Shown here one piece after another: positions 44,334 to 54,183 of a DNA stretch of 64,000 nt. The notes beneath the pieces were generated by a model. It saw only the letters and a list, made by a program, of their open reading frames with translations, was not told the origin of the DNA and searched no databases. Origin of the DNA: Bin5 sp022821545 (GTDB lineage: Bacteria > Chloroflexota > Anaerolineae > Caldilineales > Caldilineaceae); assembly GCA_963664085.2 (NCBI GenBank), contig CAXXLO010000002.1, forward strand, positions 2,418,001 through 2,482,000. The letters are read 5' to 3'. Within the stretch, counting starts at the first letter, position 1. Every line of letters starts with the position of its first letter. A program made the translations under genes and the position numbers.

Positions 44334-45929
44334 ATGTCTGCACAGTCAAAGCTTACCCGCCGCCAGGCCCTCAAACTGATGGGGGTCGGTACCTTCAGCG
44401 CCTATCTGGCCGCCTGCGCCGCGCCCGCCGGCCCGTCCGACTCGGAAATGCCCGCCGGCGAGAAAAAGGTCATCTCTATTTCCCACATCGGCGGCGGCAG
44501 TATGGAGGCCTCCGAGAAGTCGCACCGCATGAAGCTGCTGCGCTCCAGCTTCCCCGACATCGAGTTCGAGAACCGCTGGGTCAGCTACGCAGCCTACCTG
44601 GACAAAATCCCGGTCCAGATCGCAAGCGGAGACCTCGCCGACCTTCAGTTCTGCAACGCCTTCAACGACATTCCCCTGATGATGGAGAACGAGGTCATCA
44701 TCGAAACCGGGCCCCTGCTGGAACAGTTCGGCCAGAACATCCTCGCCGTCACGCCCGAAGCCGCCTGGGCCTCCACCGTCTACGATGGCAGACAGGTCGC
44801 CGTCACCCACAACATCTACGACCTCAATATCTGGTGTAGCCAGTATCGCGGCGACTGGCTCGACTCGCTCGGCCTCGCCATTCCCGAAACCATCGATGAG
44901 TATGGCGAAGTGCTGCGCGCCTTCACCAACAGTGATCCCGATGGCAACGGCCAGGACGACACCTATGGCCGCCTCCTTTACAACTCCGTCCGCTTCGACG
45001 ACGACTTCTTCCATGCCTTCGGCGTCGCCGTAGGCCATCACCTCAACGGCTTCTGGCGCGATCGCGACGGCCGCCTCGAACTGGACTGGGTCCAACCGGG
45101 CATGAAGGACGCGCTTTCCTGGATGAGTTCCGTCTGGGCGGACGGCGGCTTCCATCCTGATTCGATCAGCATCCCCCTCGGCCAGAAAGACAACGCCTTC
45201 CGCGCCGGAATCGCCGGCAACGTCTATACCGCCTGGGGAGCCATCGACTTCGCTCAGGAAAAGATCAGAACCGTCGCCCCTGAAGCCACCGTCGTCGCCG
45301 GCCCTGCCCCTGAAGGACCGGGCGGCCGCGGCTACACCGGCGAAGGTTGGCCCTGGTGCTTTGTCATACCCATCACCGCCCAGCATCCCGAAGACTGTGT
45401 CAAGGTCATCGACTGGTTCTTTACGCCGGATATCGCCTCCCAGATCATCTGCGAGGGCGTCCTCGGTGTCACCAACAAGGGCCTTAACGAGAACGGATGG
45501 TGTGTCGAATACAGCCCCGCAGAGAAGAAGGCCATGGGTGACGAGTGGTCCCAGAAACAAAATGAAGTCCAGGACATCAGCGTCTTTTGGGGTCTCTGGC
45601 TCACGATCGGGACGTTGGGCGGCGTGCAGCCCTTCCCCACCTTCCCGCCCGATATGAAGAAGCACTTCGAGGACATGCTCGCCGCCAAGTACTCCGAAGA
45701 AGCCCTCGCCGCCCAGGTTATCTCGCAGGAATACCTCAAAATCACAGAGAAGCCCCGGCCCGTCCAGGCCGATAAAGAGTTCTGGCCCGGCCTCCAGACC
45801 CGCTTCGGCGAGTTCATCTCGCAGGCGGTGGCCGGAGCCATCGATATCGACCAGGGTTGGGCCGAGTGGCTCGACTACTTTGAAAAGAACGGGGGGCCTC
45901 TGCTCACCGAGCAGGTCAACGAGATCTAG
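44334..45929 (+). CDS. extracellular solute-binding lipoprotein (LplA-type)
   Basis: 531 residues from ATG 44334, preceded by AGGAGG. Tat-type lipoprotein signal: KLTRRQALKLMGVGTFSAYL then AACAAP. The long family-1 binding fold includes a calcium-like loop SDPDGNGQDDTYG near residue 200, common in LplA-type proteins. It sits between the LplC- and LplB-type permease genes and should deliver a large oligosaccharide. Confidence 0.9.
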   Translation: MSAQSKLTRRQALKLMGVGTFSAYLAACAAPAGPSDSEMPAGEKKVISISHIGGGSMEASEKSHRMKLLRSSFPDIEFENRWVSYAAYLDKIPVQIASGDLADLQFCNAFNDIPLMMENEVIIETGPLLEQFGQNILAVTPEAAWASTVYDGRQVAVTHNIYDLNIWCSQYRGDWLDSLGLAIPETIDEYGEVLRAFTNSDPDGNGQDDTYGRLLYNSVRFDDDFFHAFGVAVGHHLNGFWRDRDGRLELDWVQPGMKDALSWMSSVWADGGFHPDSISIPLGQKDNAFRAGIAGNVYTAWGAIDFAQEKIRTVAPEATVVAGPAPEGPGGRGYTGEGWPWCFVIPITAQHPEDCVKVIDWFFTPDIASQIICEGVLGVTNKGLNENGWCVEYSPAEKKAMGDEWSQKQNEVQDISVFWGLWLTIGTLGGVQPFPTFPPDMKKHFEDMLAAKYSEEALAAQVISQEYLKITEKPRPVQADKEFWPGLQTRFGEFISQAVAGAIDIDQGWAEWLDYFEKNGGPLLTEQVNEI

Positions 45930-46000
45930 CAGTCAAACATCACCGGCGGGAGGCCGGATTCCGTTCCGGCCTCCCGCCACCGCCAGATGAGGATGGCAAA

Positions 46001-46963
46001 GTGGCAACATCAGCCGTATCCAAGTCCAGTGTTGCGCCGGGCCGCCGCAGGGCCTTTTGGGCGCAGTTTCTCTTCAACGCCTGGACATACCGCTATCTCT
46101 ACCTCATGCTTCTCCTGCCCTTCGTCTTCTTCGCCGTCTTCCGTTTCTACCCCATGTGGGGCAACATCATCGCCTTCAAAAAATATCAGTTGATGCACGG
46201 CATCTGGGGCAGCCAGTGGGTTGGATTCAAGCACTTCAACACACTCTTCGACGACCCCGCCTTCGTGCGCGTTCTGCGCAACACCGTATCCATCGCCGTA
46301 TTCAAAATGCTCTTCACCTTCCCTGCCCCCATCATTCTCGCGCTATTCGTCAACGAAGTCCGCCACATGGCCTACAAGCGCTTTGTTCAAACCGTCGTCT
46401 ACGTCCCCCACTTTCTCTCCTGGGTCATCTACGGCGCCATACTCTACATCGTGCTGTCGCCCGCGAACGGCATCGTCAACAACATCATCTCCTCGCTCGG
46501 CATGGAAAAAGTCGCCTTCTTCCAAAAGCCGGGCTACTTCCAACCGATCGTCATCATCTCATCACTGCTCAAAGAGACCGGCTGGGCCGCCATCATCTAC
46601 CTCGCCACCATCTCGACCATCGACCTCACCCTGTACGAAGCCGCCATCATCGACGGCGCCAACCGTTGGCAGCTCATGCGCTACGTGACGCTGCCCGGCC
46701 TCGCCATGACCATCGTCACCCTCTTCATCCTCCAGATCGGCTTCTTCCTCAACGTCGGTTTTGAACAGATATTCATCCTGCAGAACAACATGGTGCTCAC
46801 CACCGCCGACGTCATCGAAACCTTCATCTACCGTGTCGGCATCCGCCAGGCCCGCTTCGACTTTACCACCGCCGCCGGCCTCTTCAACGGCCTCGTGGGC
46901 ATGGTCCTCGTCCTCCTCGCCGACCGCCTCGCCAAACGCCTCGACCTGCCCGGCATCTTCTGA
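46001..46963 (+). CDS. ABC transporter permease, LplB-type
   Basis: 320 residues starting at GTG 46001 with GAGGA upstream. Six helices; the EAA loop reads YEAAIIDGANRWQLMRYVTLPGL. FYPMWGNIIAFKKY and FLSWVIYGAILYIVLSP are typical of LplB/YteP. Completes the operon. Confidence 0.92.
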   Translation: MATSAVSKSSVAPGRRRAFWAQFLFNAWTYRYLYLMLLLPFVFFAVFRFYPMWGNIIAFKKYQLMHGIWGSQWVGFKHFNTLFDDPAFVRVLRNTVSIAVFKMLFTFPAPIILALFVNEVRHMAYKRFVQTVVYVPHFLSWVIYGAILYIVLSPANGIVNNIISSLGMEKVAFFQKPGYFQPIVIISSLLKETGWAAIIYLATISTIDLTLYEAAIIDGANRWQLMRYVTLPGLAMTIVTLFILQIGFFLNVGFEQIFILQNNMVLTTADVIETFIYRVGIRQARFDFTTAAGLFNGLVGMVLVLLADRLAKRLDLPGIF

Positions 46964-46998
46964 CCCTTTGAAAGTGAATTACATACACAAATAAGAAA

Positions 46999-47014
46999 AC
47001 CCCCTTAACGGGGT
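46999..47014 (+). terminator. weak hairpin after the LplB-type gene
   Basis: ACCCC-cttaac-GGGGT, 35 bases after the stop, without a T-run. It abuts the IS-tip relic that starts at 47014. Confidence 0.3.
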
Positions 47015-47060
47015 GACCCGCCCCCCAAAAGCCGGTCCAGGCAACACGTTAGTACAACGC
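47014..47060 (+). repeat. solo IS-end-like relic
   Basis: TGACCCGCCCCCCAAAAGCC then GGTCCAGGCAACACGTTAGT. Matches 7942 (TGACC-GCC… GGTCCAGG) and 8597 (…ACRTGTTAGT). No transposase. Confidence 0.45.
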
Positions 47061-47104
47061 CGTCCCGCGCCATCCCGGCCCCCTCAGCCGCCCTGACCGG
47101 CTTC

Positions 47105-47611
47105 TTAGTCCACAGGCCCATAGCCCCCGGTATCATCTGTGGCGGTTCCCTTGTACAGCAATCTGAGGAACTCTTCTGTCTCCTCAGTGCTAAGCGCGCT
47201 GAAATCCATCTTCGGTTGCTCCTTCGTCGGATCCCCGTCCGGTTTCCCGGTCCGCTCCTCGTCCGGCCCGCTCCCCTCCATGCCCTCCGGCGCGTCCGGA
47301 CCCAGCGGCTTCGACTTCCTTGCCATCATCTTCAGAACCGCCCTGGACGCTCCCGGCGTCCCATGCCCCTCCGTCGCCTCTGGCCCCTGAAACCCCGGCA
47401 GCTTCTTAGTCTGCGCCAGCTGCAGAGTTCGATAGCGTTCAGCCTCCATGTGTACCGCCTCCAATCGCGCCTTCAGATCGCGCGCCACCGTACTCTCGGC
47501 CACGCCCAGCTCGGCTGCGATCGCCCGCTTCGACTTCCCGGCCAGCGTCAACTCGTGTACCCGCTCCCGCCGCGCTTCCATATCCGCCTCTCTCCTGCTC
47601 CTCGCGCTCAT
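47105..47611 (-). CDS. helix-turn-helix protein, small-terminase/resolvase-like
   Basis: 168 residues. An N-terminal helix-turn-helix (RERVHELTLAGKSKRAIAAELGVAESTVARDLKARLEAVHMEAE) is followed by a Pro/Gly-rich linker and a short acidic C-terminus (SALSTEETEEFLRLLYKG). The HTH resembles resolvase, small terminase and Trp-repressor-like types. Divergent from the zinc-finger gene at 48147, with which it may form a regulatory or phage-derived pair. No wider family recognised. Confidence 0.6.
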   Translation of the reverse strand: MSARSRREADMEARRERVHELTLAGKSKRAIAAELGVAESTVARDLKARLEAVHMEAERYRTLQLAQTKKLPGFQGPEATEGHGTPGASRAVLKMMARKSKPLGPDAPEGMEGSGPDEERTGKPDGDPTKEQPKMDFSALSTEETEEFLRLLYKGTATDDTGGYGPVD

Positions 47612-48146
47612 ATCTCCTGAATCCCCACTCCTTCATCCCCACTCCTCCATCTCCATTCCTGCGTCTCCAATCTTTCACTTCCTCGACTAAACTTCCACGA
47701 CTCCATTTCCACAGCTGCCACTCTTCCCCCGCCCCTGCCCTGGCGAGGAGCCGCATTATAGGCCCGCAACACCAACGCCGCAAATCCGCAAACCCCGTCG
47801 TTTCTCCCCCCTCACTCCTCTCCCCTCTCTCCTCGCAGTTCCCCTCACTCCTCGCCATACCGGACACCTTGCCGTCTCTCTCTCCTCTCTCCTCTTCGCT
47901 CTCTCCTCGCATTTGTCCCCGCAGAAAACCTGTGTTAGTCTTTGCCTGATTCCGATGCTGATGCAGTGGCCTGTCCCCAAAACACACGCCCCTGCATACC
48001 ACGAGGTCTGGTCTCGTGATAGTTTCGTGCTATCACTGGTCTGGGCCTTTTCGCGTTCAGTACAACCGGACCGACGGCCCGGCCCCAACAACCATCTTAC
48101 CGGCCGGCCGGACACACAGCCGCTGGCCGACACATGCCAAGGAGTA
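47612..48146. other. intergenic, pyrimidine-rich low-complexity region
   Basis: About 530 bases between two divergent genes. From 47620 to 47920 the plus strand is dominated by CTCC/CTCTCC runs with no reading frame that looks coding. No promoter could be placed with confidence. Confidence 0.45.
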
Positions 48147-49151
48147 ATGTCCACAACACGCTGCACAGGAATCAGAAAAGACGGCCAGCCCTGCCAGGCC
48201 AACGGTCTCGAACAGTACGGCGGTCTCTGCCTCGCGCACGGCGCCCCGTCCGAACAGGCCCGCGAATGGCGTTCCCTCGGCGGCAAAAACTCCGCCGCCG
48301 CCGTCCGCTTCGCCAAAAACATCCCCGAACCTGTCAAAGAGCTGCTTGAACTCCTCAAAGAGTGCAGGCAAATGGTCTTGGACGGAACCCTCAGCGCCGC
48401 CAACAGCAACGCCATCTCCAACAACGTCAAAATGGCGCTCGAGGCCTACAGCCGCGCCGACGAGGTCATGGAGAAAGAACGCGCCGATGAAGTCCGGGCC
48501 GCGGCCGCCGAACACCTCGGCGTGCCCGCCAACCTCGACATCCTCGAAGAGGCCGACCGCATCTATGCCCAGCTCGAGCGCCGCCGCGCCGAGGCCCTCG
48601 TCGAACAGGGCTTCGCCCGCTTCACCGCGCCGGCCGGCCCCGGCCAGCCCCCCCAGGTGCTCCTCAACAAAAAAGGGCAGACTCGCTTCGGCCACCTTTA
48701 CTTCGAAAGCAGGCAGAAGGTGTTGGAAGGAATAGAGGACAATCTGGTCGAATTCCAGATCGATGGACCCCGCCTTCGCGAGATTCCCGATCTTCCCGTG
48801 CTCACCACGATGTTGAATGATCTGCAACTGGATATCGAATACACGCAGTCCCAAGTGGCGCAGCAGAGCGCTGAGGGTCCGTTCGACCCCCTGACCGGTC
48901 GGGCATTCACCAAACTCCCGGCCTGCGTGAAAGTCAGCCCCACGCGCGACAACTACCACTACTGTCTCGACGACCCGCACGAAGCCCTGGCGGAGCAGCT
49001 CGACTATATCAAAGACGTGCATGACAGGATTGAAGAGACCTCTGAGATGGAAGAGTACAAACGCAGGAAGGCAGCGCAGGAAAAGGAGAAAAGAGACCGG
49101 GCATACTTTGAAGCCCGTCTCAAGGCCGCAGGGCAAGCTGACAAATCTTAG
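48147..49151 (+). CDS. hypothetical protein with N-terminal CCCH-type zinc finger
   Basis: 334 residues from ATG 48147 (AAGGAG two bases upstream; the frame is open further up but not protein-like). C6-x9-C16-x11-C28-x2-H31 in TRCTGIRKDGQPCQANG … GGLCLAHG is a small zinc finger common in uncharacterised bacterial and phage-linked proteins. The rest is helical with heptad-like stretches and a basic/acidic C-terminal coiled coil (EEYKRRKAAQEKEKRDRAYF). Together with the divergent HTH gene it may be a domesticated phage or mobile-element module. Function unknown. Confidence 0.55.
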   Translation: MSTTRCTGIRKDGQPCQANGLEQYGGLCLAHGAPSEQAREWRSLGGKNSAAAVRFAKNIPEPVKELLELLKECRQMVLDGTLSAANSNAISNNVKMALEAYSRADEVMEKERADEVRAAAAEHLGVPANLDILEEADRIYAQLERRRAEALVEQGFARFTAPAGPGQPPQVLLNKKGQTRFGHLYFESRQKVLEGIEDNLVEFQIDGPRLREIPDLPVLTTMLNDLQLDIEYTQSQVAQQSAEGPFDPLTGRAFTKLPACVKVSPTRDNYHYCLDDPHEALAEQLDYIKDVHDRIEETSEMEEYKRRKAAQEKEKRDRAYFEARLKAAGQADKS

Positions 49152-49583
49152 CTGTCAGTCCTTAGCGGTCAGCCCTTAGCAGCTTGCCCTTAGCTGCCAG
49201 CCCTGTCCCCCGCCGCCGCAACACGGGGCACAGACAAACAGGGCTAACAAACAAATAATGTATAAACCCAATCTGCGCCCCCCGGCCAGCGGCTGTATAC
49301 CCCTGCCCGCCGCCCGCCCCCAAAACCGCAAATCCACCCCAATCTCCCCCAAAACCGCCCCAATCGCCCTCAAAATCCCCACCGCGCCCCCCAATCCCCC
49401 CTGCAAACCCCCCCGTCATCCCCGCCCCACCCCTCCTACCCCTCACCAAACACCCACAACCCGCCCTACCCCCCCAATCTCCCCCAGATCTCTCGTAATC
49501 TCTCGCCCATTCTCGCACTTTCACCCACATCCCCCGCGCCACATCCACCCACCCCTGCCCCCTAACCGCCGCCGTACTAAAAA
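49152..49583. repeat. C-rich low-complexity tract
   Basis: From about 49200 to 49570 the plus strand is almost free of G and dominated by runs of C with scattered A and T. No gene. It immediately precedes the IS66-type element. Confidence 0.7.
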
Positions 49584-49591
49584 CTAAAAAC

Positions 49592-51118
49592 GTAACTACT
49601 AAGCCTATGTAACGAAACAGAGCTAATGTGGGTTTGGTCTTGGATGATGTAGAGTAAGAAGCATGAGCAAACTGGAACAGCTGGACCGAGAGCAACTAAA
49701 GCAATTAGACCAGGAGAGCTTGATCGGTGTAATCCTGATCTTGCAGCGGCAGATGACTGAGCAACAGGAGTTGATTCAGCAGTTGCAGGATCAAGTGGCG
49801 AAAGACAGTCACAACAGCGGCAAGCCGCCGAGCAGCGATGGTTTGAAGAAAGGCAAACGCAAGAGTCTGCGCCGCTCTGGCCAGCGGCCGCGCGGGGGGC
49901 AACGCGGGCACAAAGGACGGACCTTGATGCAGGTGGCGGAACCGGACCATGTCATCGTGCATCGGCTGACGGATTGCCCGCACTGCCAGACAGAGTTGGA
50001 GGCAGTGGCTGCCCAGCGGCATGAGAAACGGCAGGTATTCGACATCCCGCCTGCCCGCATCGAAGTGACAGAGCATCAGGCAGAGGTGAAGCAGTGCCCT
50101 GGCTGTGGTGTGTGCGTAAAGGGAGAGTTTCCCGCCAACGTGAGTCAGCCGACCCAGTATGGTCTGCGTCTGAAAGCACTCGCCTGCTACCTCTACAGCC
50201 AACAGTTCATCCCTCTGGCGCGCATCAGGGAGTTGCTGACTGCGCTCTACGGGGATGCGCCTTCTGAGCCGGTCGTCCTCGCGGCCGCCCGCCAACTTGC
50301 CAGCCGTACGCAAGCGAGTCTGGAACAGATTCGTCAACAACTGGTTGCTGCGCCTGTCGTCCATTTCGATGAGAGCGGCATGCGTGTCGCAGGGCGGTTG
50401 CGGTGGTTGCACGTGGCCAGCACAGCAAAACTGACCCAGTACCACGTCCATGACAAACGCGGGCATATCGGCATGCGAGCCGGAGGCATCTTGCCCCATT
50501 ACAAGGGCGTTGCTCTGCATGATTACTGGCGCTCTTACCTCAAGTTTAGCGACTGTCAGCATAGCTTCTGCAACGTCCATCACCTGCGCGACCTCGCCTT
50601 TATCGTCGAACAGTACGACTAGGCATGGGCCGCAGAGATGAAGCGCTTGTTGTGCGACATCAAAGACGAAGTCGCGGCGACCTCCCAACGACACACCGCC
50701 TTGCCCGCGCACCGCTTGGCCTACTACGAGGCCGAGTACGATGCGCTCATTGCTCAGGGTTTTGCCGCCAACCCTTCCCCGCCAAAGACAAAACCCAAAC
50801 CGATCGGCCGACCCAAACAGGCGCCGCCCAAAAACCTGCTTGACCGCTTGCACAGACATAAAGCCGGCGTCTTAGCCTTCATGTATGACTTCCGCATCCC
50901 TTTTGACAACAACCTGGTCGAACGCGATGTACGCATGATCAAAGTCCAGCAGAAAGTCTCCGGCTGCTTTCGTACTGAAGACGGGGCACACATCTTCTGT
51001 GCATTGCGCTCCTATATCTCCACTGCGCGTAAACATGGCCTCAACGCCATTGATGCCATCTACAACGCTTTCCTTGACCAACCCTTCATCCCTGACAACA
51101 ATCAGGCTTAGTAGTTAC
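49592..51118 (+). mobile_element. IS66-family (ISBst12-like) element, 1527 bp, with 8-bp target duplication
   Basis: Perfect 15-bp terminal inverted repeats GTAACTACTAAGCCT (49592-49606) and AGGCTTAGTAGTTAC (51104-51118), flanked on both sides by CTAAAAAC (49584-49591 and 51119-51126). Only the large transposase is encoded, without TnpA/TnpB, as in the ISBst12 subgroup. The intact ends and duplication show recent insertion. Confidence 0.92.
49663..51111 (+). pseudogene. IS66-type transposase with in-frame amber stop
   Basis: One frame of 482 codons with TAG at 50620-50622 (…FIVEQYD-stop-AWAAEM…), where Gln or another residue is expected; a single C-to-T change of CAG would explain it. Order: N-terminal coiled coil, basic linker, zinc-finger block (DCPHCQTEL … QCPGCG), then the DDE core with HFDESGMRV. 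The late Glu segment is FDNNLVERDVRMIKVQQKVSGCFR. The broken transposase should be inactive unless the stop is suppressed or is a base-call error. Confidence 0.88.
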
Positions 51119-51165
51119 CTAAAAACCAAAAACCAAAAACTGCCCTTCCAACAACCGCCACACAC

Positions 51166-51208
51166 AAAAAAACGTCCCTCCCGCCAAAACCAACTCGCGA
51201 GAGGGACG
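51166..51208 (-). terminator. rho-independent terminator of amt
   Basis: GAGGGACG/CGTCCCTC-type 8-bp stem (51201-51208 with 51173-51180), followed on the minus strand by seven T's, 39 bases past the amt stop. Confidence 0.75.
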
Positions 51209-51246
51209 CCCCTGTCTATATTCAATTCGACTACATTCAGTTCGAC

Positions 51247-52584
51247 TCAGCCCGTCTCCTCGCCAACCAGGTGATAGGCGCCCACACCGTGCTCGGAAAG
51301 GTCCAGGCCGGCCTGCTCCTCTTCCGGTGAAACTCGCAGCACGCCCAGCGCCTTTATGACTGTGAAGAGAATGTAAGCGGCGACAAACGCCCACACCGGA
51401 ATCGCAATCGATCCTATGATCTGCGCAACAATCGAGTGGTCTCCGAAAATTCCGGTGGCGATCCCGCCCCAGATCCCGCACAGGCCGTGTACCGGCCACG
51501 CGCCGACCGCATCGTCGATCTTGAAGTTCTCCAGCGCCTCCATACCTACGCACACCAGCACGCCGGCCACAGCGCCGATGATCAGCGCCTCGACGTTGTT
51601 GACCGAATCGCAGTTTGCCGTGATGCCGACCAGGCCGCCCAATGCGCCGTTCAGCGTGTAGCTCAGGTTCGGCTTGCCCGTCTTCACCCAGCCATAGATC
51701 ATCGCCAGCAACGTCCCCAAGGCCGCCGCCAGCGTCGTATTGGTCGCAATCAACATGACCGCATCCGTATTGACCGCCCCCGTGAAGGCAAGCTGGCTGC
51801 CCGGATTGAACCCGTACCAGCCTATCCACAGGATGAAGACGCCCAGCGCAGCCATCGCCATGTTGCTGGGAGGCAGCGGATTGGTCGAGCCGCCCCCGAA
51901 CCGCCCAATGCGTGGACCCAGAACGATGACCGCGGCCAGCGCCGCAAACCCGCCTACCGCATGCACAACCAGGGAACCGGCAAAGTCATAGAAGCCCAGC
52001 GCGTCCAACCAGCCGCCACCCCATTTCCAATAGCCGCTTACAGGGTAGATAATGGCTGTCAGAATGATACTGTAGATCAGGTAGCCCGATATCTTCATGC
52101 GGCCGGCCACCGCGCCGGATACGATCGTGGCCGCAGTCGCCGCAAAGGCCACCTGGAACAGAAAGTCAACCTGCGGGTGAAGGTTGCCCGCCATCGCTGC
52201 CGGCGCAACCATTGAAACTCCGAACCCGCCAAAACCCAGGAATCCCCCGAGCAGCTCCCCACCGTACATGAGGCTGTAACCAATCAGGAAATAGAAGAAA
52301 ACACCACTCGCCAGGTCAATGATGTTTTTGAACATGATGTTCACGGTATTCTTGGCCGAATTGAAGCCCGCTTCGACCATCGCGAAGCCGGCCTGCATAA
52401 ACAGCACCAGCACCGCTGAGACAAACAGGATTAGGTTGTCAATCGAATACGCGACTTCGTCCGTCGTAAACGGCGCCGCATCCTGGGCGAATGCAGATGG
52501 GGCGAAGACCAGCAACCCAAGAACGGCGAGCGGTATCGCCCGCAACTTCGAGCCGTATTTCATTGCACGTAAAAGCATGGACAT
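51247..52584 (-). CDS. amt: ammonium transporter
   Basis: 445 residues from ATG 52584 (GGAG nine bases upstream; longer in-frame starts add a sequence without Amt features). A signal peptide (IPLAVLGLLVFAPSAFAQ) precedes 11 membrane helices, as in many bacterial Amt proteins. The channel twin His are in AGSLVVHAVGG and WPVHGLCGIWGG. The ammonium recruitment region FMQAGFAMVEAGF and the GWYGFNPGS block are also present. No glnK gene adjacent. Confidence 0.95.
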   Translation of the reverse strand: MSMLLRAMKYGSKLRAIPLAVLGLLVFAPSAFAQDAAPFTTDEVAYSIDNLILFVSAVLVLFMQAGFAMVEAGFNSAKNTVNIMFKNIIDLASGVFFYFLIGYSLMYGGELLGGFLGFGGFGVSMVAPAAMAGNLHPQVDFLFQVAFAATAATIVSGAVAGRMKISGYLIYSIILTAIIYPVSGYWKWGGGWLDALGFYDFAGSLVVHAVGGFAALAAVIVLGPRIGRFGGGSTNPLPPSNMAMAALGVFILWIGWYGFNPGSQLAFTGAVNTDAVMLIATNTTLAAALGTLLAMIYGWVKTGKPNLSYTLNGALGGLVGITANCDSVNNVEALIIGAVAGVLVCVGMEALENFKIDDAVGAWPVHGLCGIWGGIATGIFGDHSIVAQIIGSIAIPVWAFVAAYILFTVIKALGVLRVSPEEEQAGLDLSEHGVGAYHLVGEETG

Positions 52585-52846
52585 CGAAAAGTTCTCCTTC
52601 CTCAAGTGAGACCTGAAACAATACTGCCCAACTTCCCCACAGCAGCCGCGGCGGCCGCTCCCCTGGCATTGAATGCAGCCCGCGACTAAGAAAAAGGATA
52701 TTCGATCCGGGAGCCAATTCCACTGCCCATCCTGCATGAAATTGAAATCCCGATCTTGTGCATATTGCACATAACAGAACTGCGTCCGTGAAATTCCGCT
52801 ACCTTTCAGCCGCCCAAAGGCCATTTCTGCCCGCAACGAGAAGCCA

Positions 52847-53725
52847 GTGAAAGCTGAAAAAACCGGTACCTTACGCGTCGGCGCCTCCTCCTGGAGCTTC
52901 CCCGACTGGCGCGGCCCCTTTTACCCCCCGCAAACGCCGGCCGACCGGCAGCTCAGCTTCTACGCCCGCCACTTCAACAGCGTCGAAGCCAATACCAGCT
53001 TCTACGCCCTGCCCGCGCCCAAGACCTTGCTGCGCTGGCTCGAAAGCGTGCCCCAAGGTTTCACCTTTTCCCTGAAAGCGCCCCGGGAGATCACCCACGA
53101 GAAGCGCCTGGTCAATGTCGAACAAACTACGGCAGCCTACCTGGATGTCCTGCGTTCGCTCGGTCCCGCCGCCGCTCCCGGCCTCATCCAGTTCCCGGCA
53201 ACCTTCACCCGCGCCGCCGCCGGCCGCCGCCTCGCCGACTTTGCGGACAGCCTCGCAACCGCCGCCGCCGATATACAACTCTCCGTCGAAGTCCGCGCCT
53301 TCGATCTCATGACCACCGCTTTCATTCGCTTCCTGCTCGAAAGGGGCATCGGCTTCGTTGCCGTTGAGCGCACCGGTCAGCCCGATACCTTTGCCAACTT
53401 GCAGACCGCTGCCGAGCTCACTGCCGCACGCCTTCCCTGCCACATCCGCCTCATTGGCAACGACAGAAACCCATTGCCCGATGACAAGCGCATTCGCCGC
53501 CCCCAGGAAGAACTCCTGGACAAATGGGCCAAACGCATTGCCGGACTGTTGAAGGACGGCACAGACGTCTTTTGCTACGTCCACAACCCCTTCGAAGGCC
53601 ACGCCCCGGAAACGGTCCGCCGCCTGCGCGACCGTGTCAGCCAGTACCTGCCCCTGCCCGACTGGAATCCCACTGCCGGGCGGCCTCCCGCAGAGGAGGA
53701 CAGCGGTCAACTGTCGCTGTTCTGA
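52847..53725 (+). CDS. DUF72 family protein
   Basis: 292-residue TIM-barrel protein (YecE/DUF72). It starts TLRVGASSWSFPDWRGPFYP, then FNSVEANTSFYALP, FTFSLKAPREITHEKRL, and ends with DVFCYVHNPFEGHAP. The start could be GTG at 52847. A role in nucleic acid or tRNA processing has been suggested for the family but remains unproven. It is followed by the iron-type operator candidates. Confidence 0.88.
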   Translation: MKAEKTGTLRVGASSWSFPDWRGPFYPPQTPADRQLSFYARHFNSVEANTSFYALPAPKTLLRWLESVPQGFTFSLKAPREITHEKRLVNVEQTTAAYLDVLRSLGPAAAPGLIQFPATFTRAAAGRRLADFADSLATAAADIQLSVEVRAFDLMTTAFIRFLLERGIGFVAVERTGQPDTFANLQTAAELTAARLPCHIRLIGNDRNPLPDDKRIRRPQEELLDKWAKRIAGLLKDGTDVFCYVHNPFEGHAPETVRRLRDRVSQYLPLPDWNPTAGRPPAEEDSGQLSLF

Positions 53726-53738
53726 ACGCGTCTGGACT

Positions 53739-53777
53739 GTTAACCTGGGTTAAATCTACAGTTAACCTAATCTAAAC
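53739..53777 (+). promoter_or_regulatory. candidate iron-regulator (DtxR/IdeR-like) boxes
   Basis: GTTAACCT occurs twice, 22 bases apart (53739-53746 and 53761-53768). The first lies in a 14-base palindrome TTAACC-TG-GGTTAA (53740-53753). Similarity to DtxR-type boxes, position at the head of the iron locus and resemblance to the repeats before ferritin support an iron-responsive operator. Inference. Confidence 0.45.
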
Positions 53778-53961
53778 GTTTTTCTTCACCCCTGCAGCGA
53801 CAATTCTCGCCGAAAACACGGCCCAACACACCGAATCTCGGTGCTATACTGTTCCTCATTGACGCATCGTCACTGTCGTGTCGTCATTGCCGTATCGTCA
53901 CCGTCGTTTCGTCACTGTCGTTCGCCCTCAATCTGTCAAATCAGCGATTCAAGGGATCGAA

Positions 53962-54183
53962 ATGGAGATTGTTGATTTTCTGCAGCTTGTCCTTCTGCTG
54001 GGTCTGCTCGTGGCAGTCGCGATTCTGCTGATTAGCCTCCGCGCGGCGCGTCGCTCGGCCGGCAAAAATCTTAAGGATGAACTGTCCGACAAGAACCAGT
54101 CGCGCTTGGCGTCCAACCGCGCCGTCCATCGCCCGCGTAACGCGCTCAATCGACAATTGGATAGGCGCTTGGCTGGTGGATGA
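53962..54183 (+). CDS. small membrane protein
   Basis: 73 residues, AAGGGA five bases before the ATG. One N-terminal helix (FLQLVLLLGLLVAVAILLI) and then a basic, hydrophilic C-terminus. A terminator follows directly. No family recognised; the position suggests iron-regulated expression. Confidence 0.55.
   Translation: MEIVDFLQLVLLLGLLVAVAILLISLRAARRSAGKNLKDELSDKNQSRLASNRAVHRPRNALNRQLDRRLAGG

Noticed and set aside
44346..45665. 439-residue minus-strand frame over the LplA-type gene
   Set aside because: No protein-like motifs and it lies wholly inside a clear Tat lipoprotein gene.
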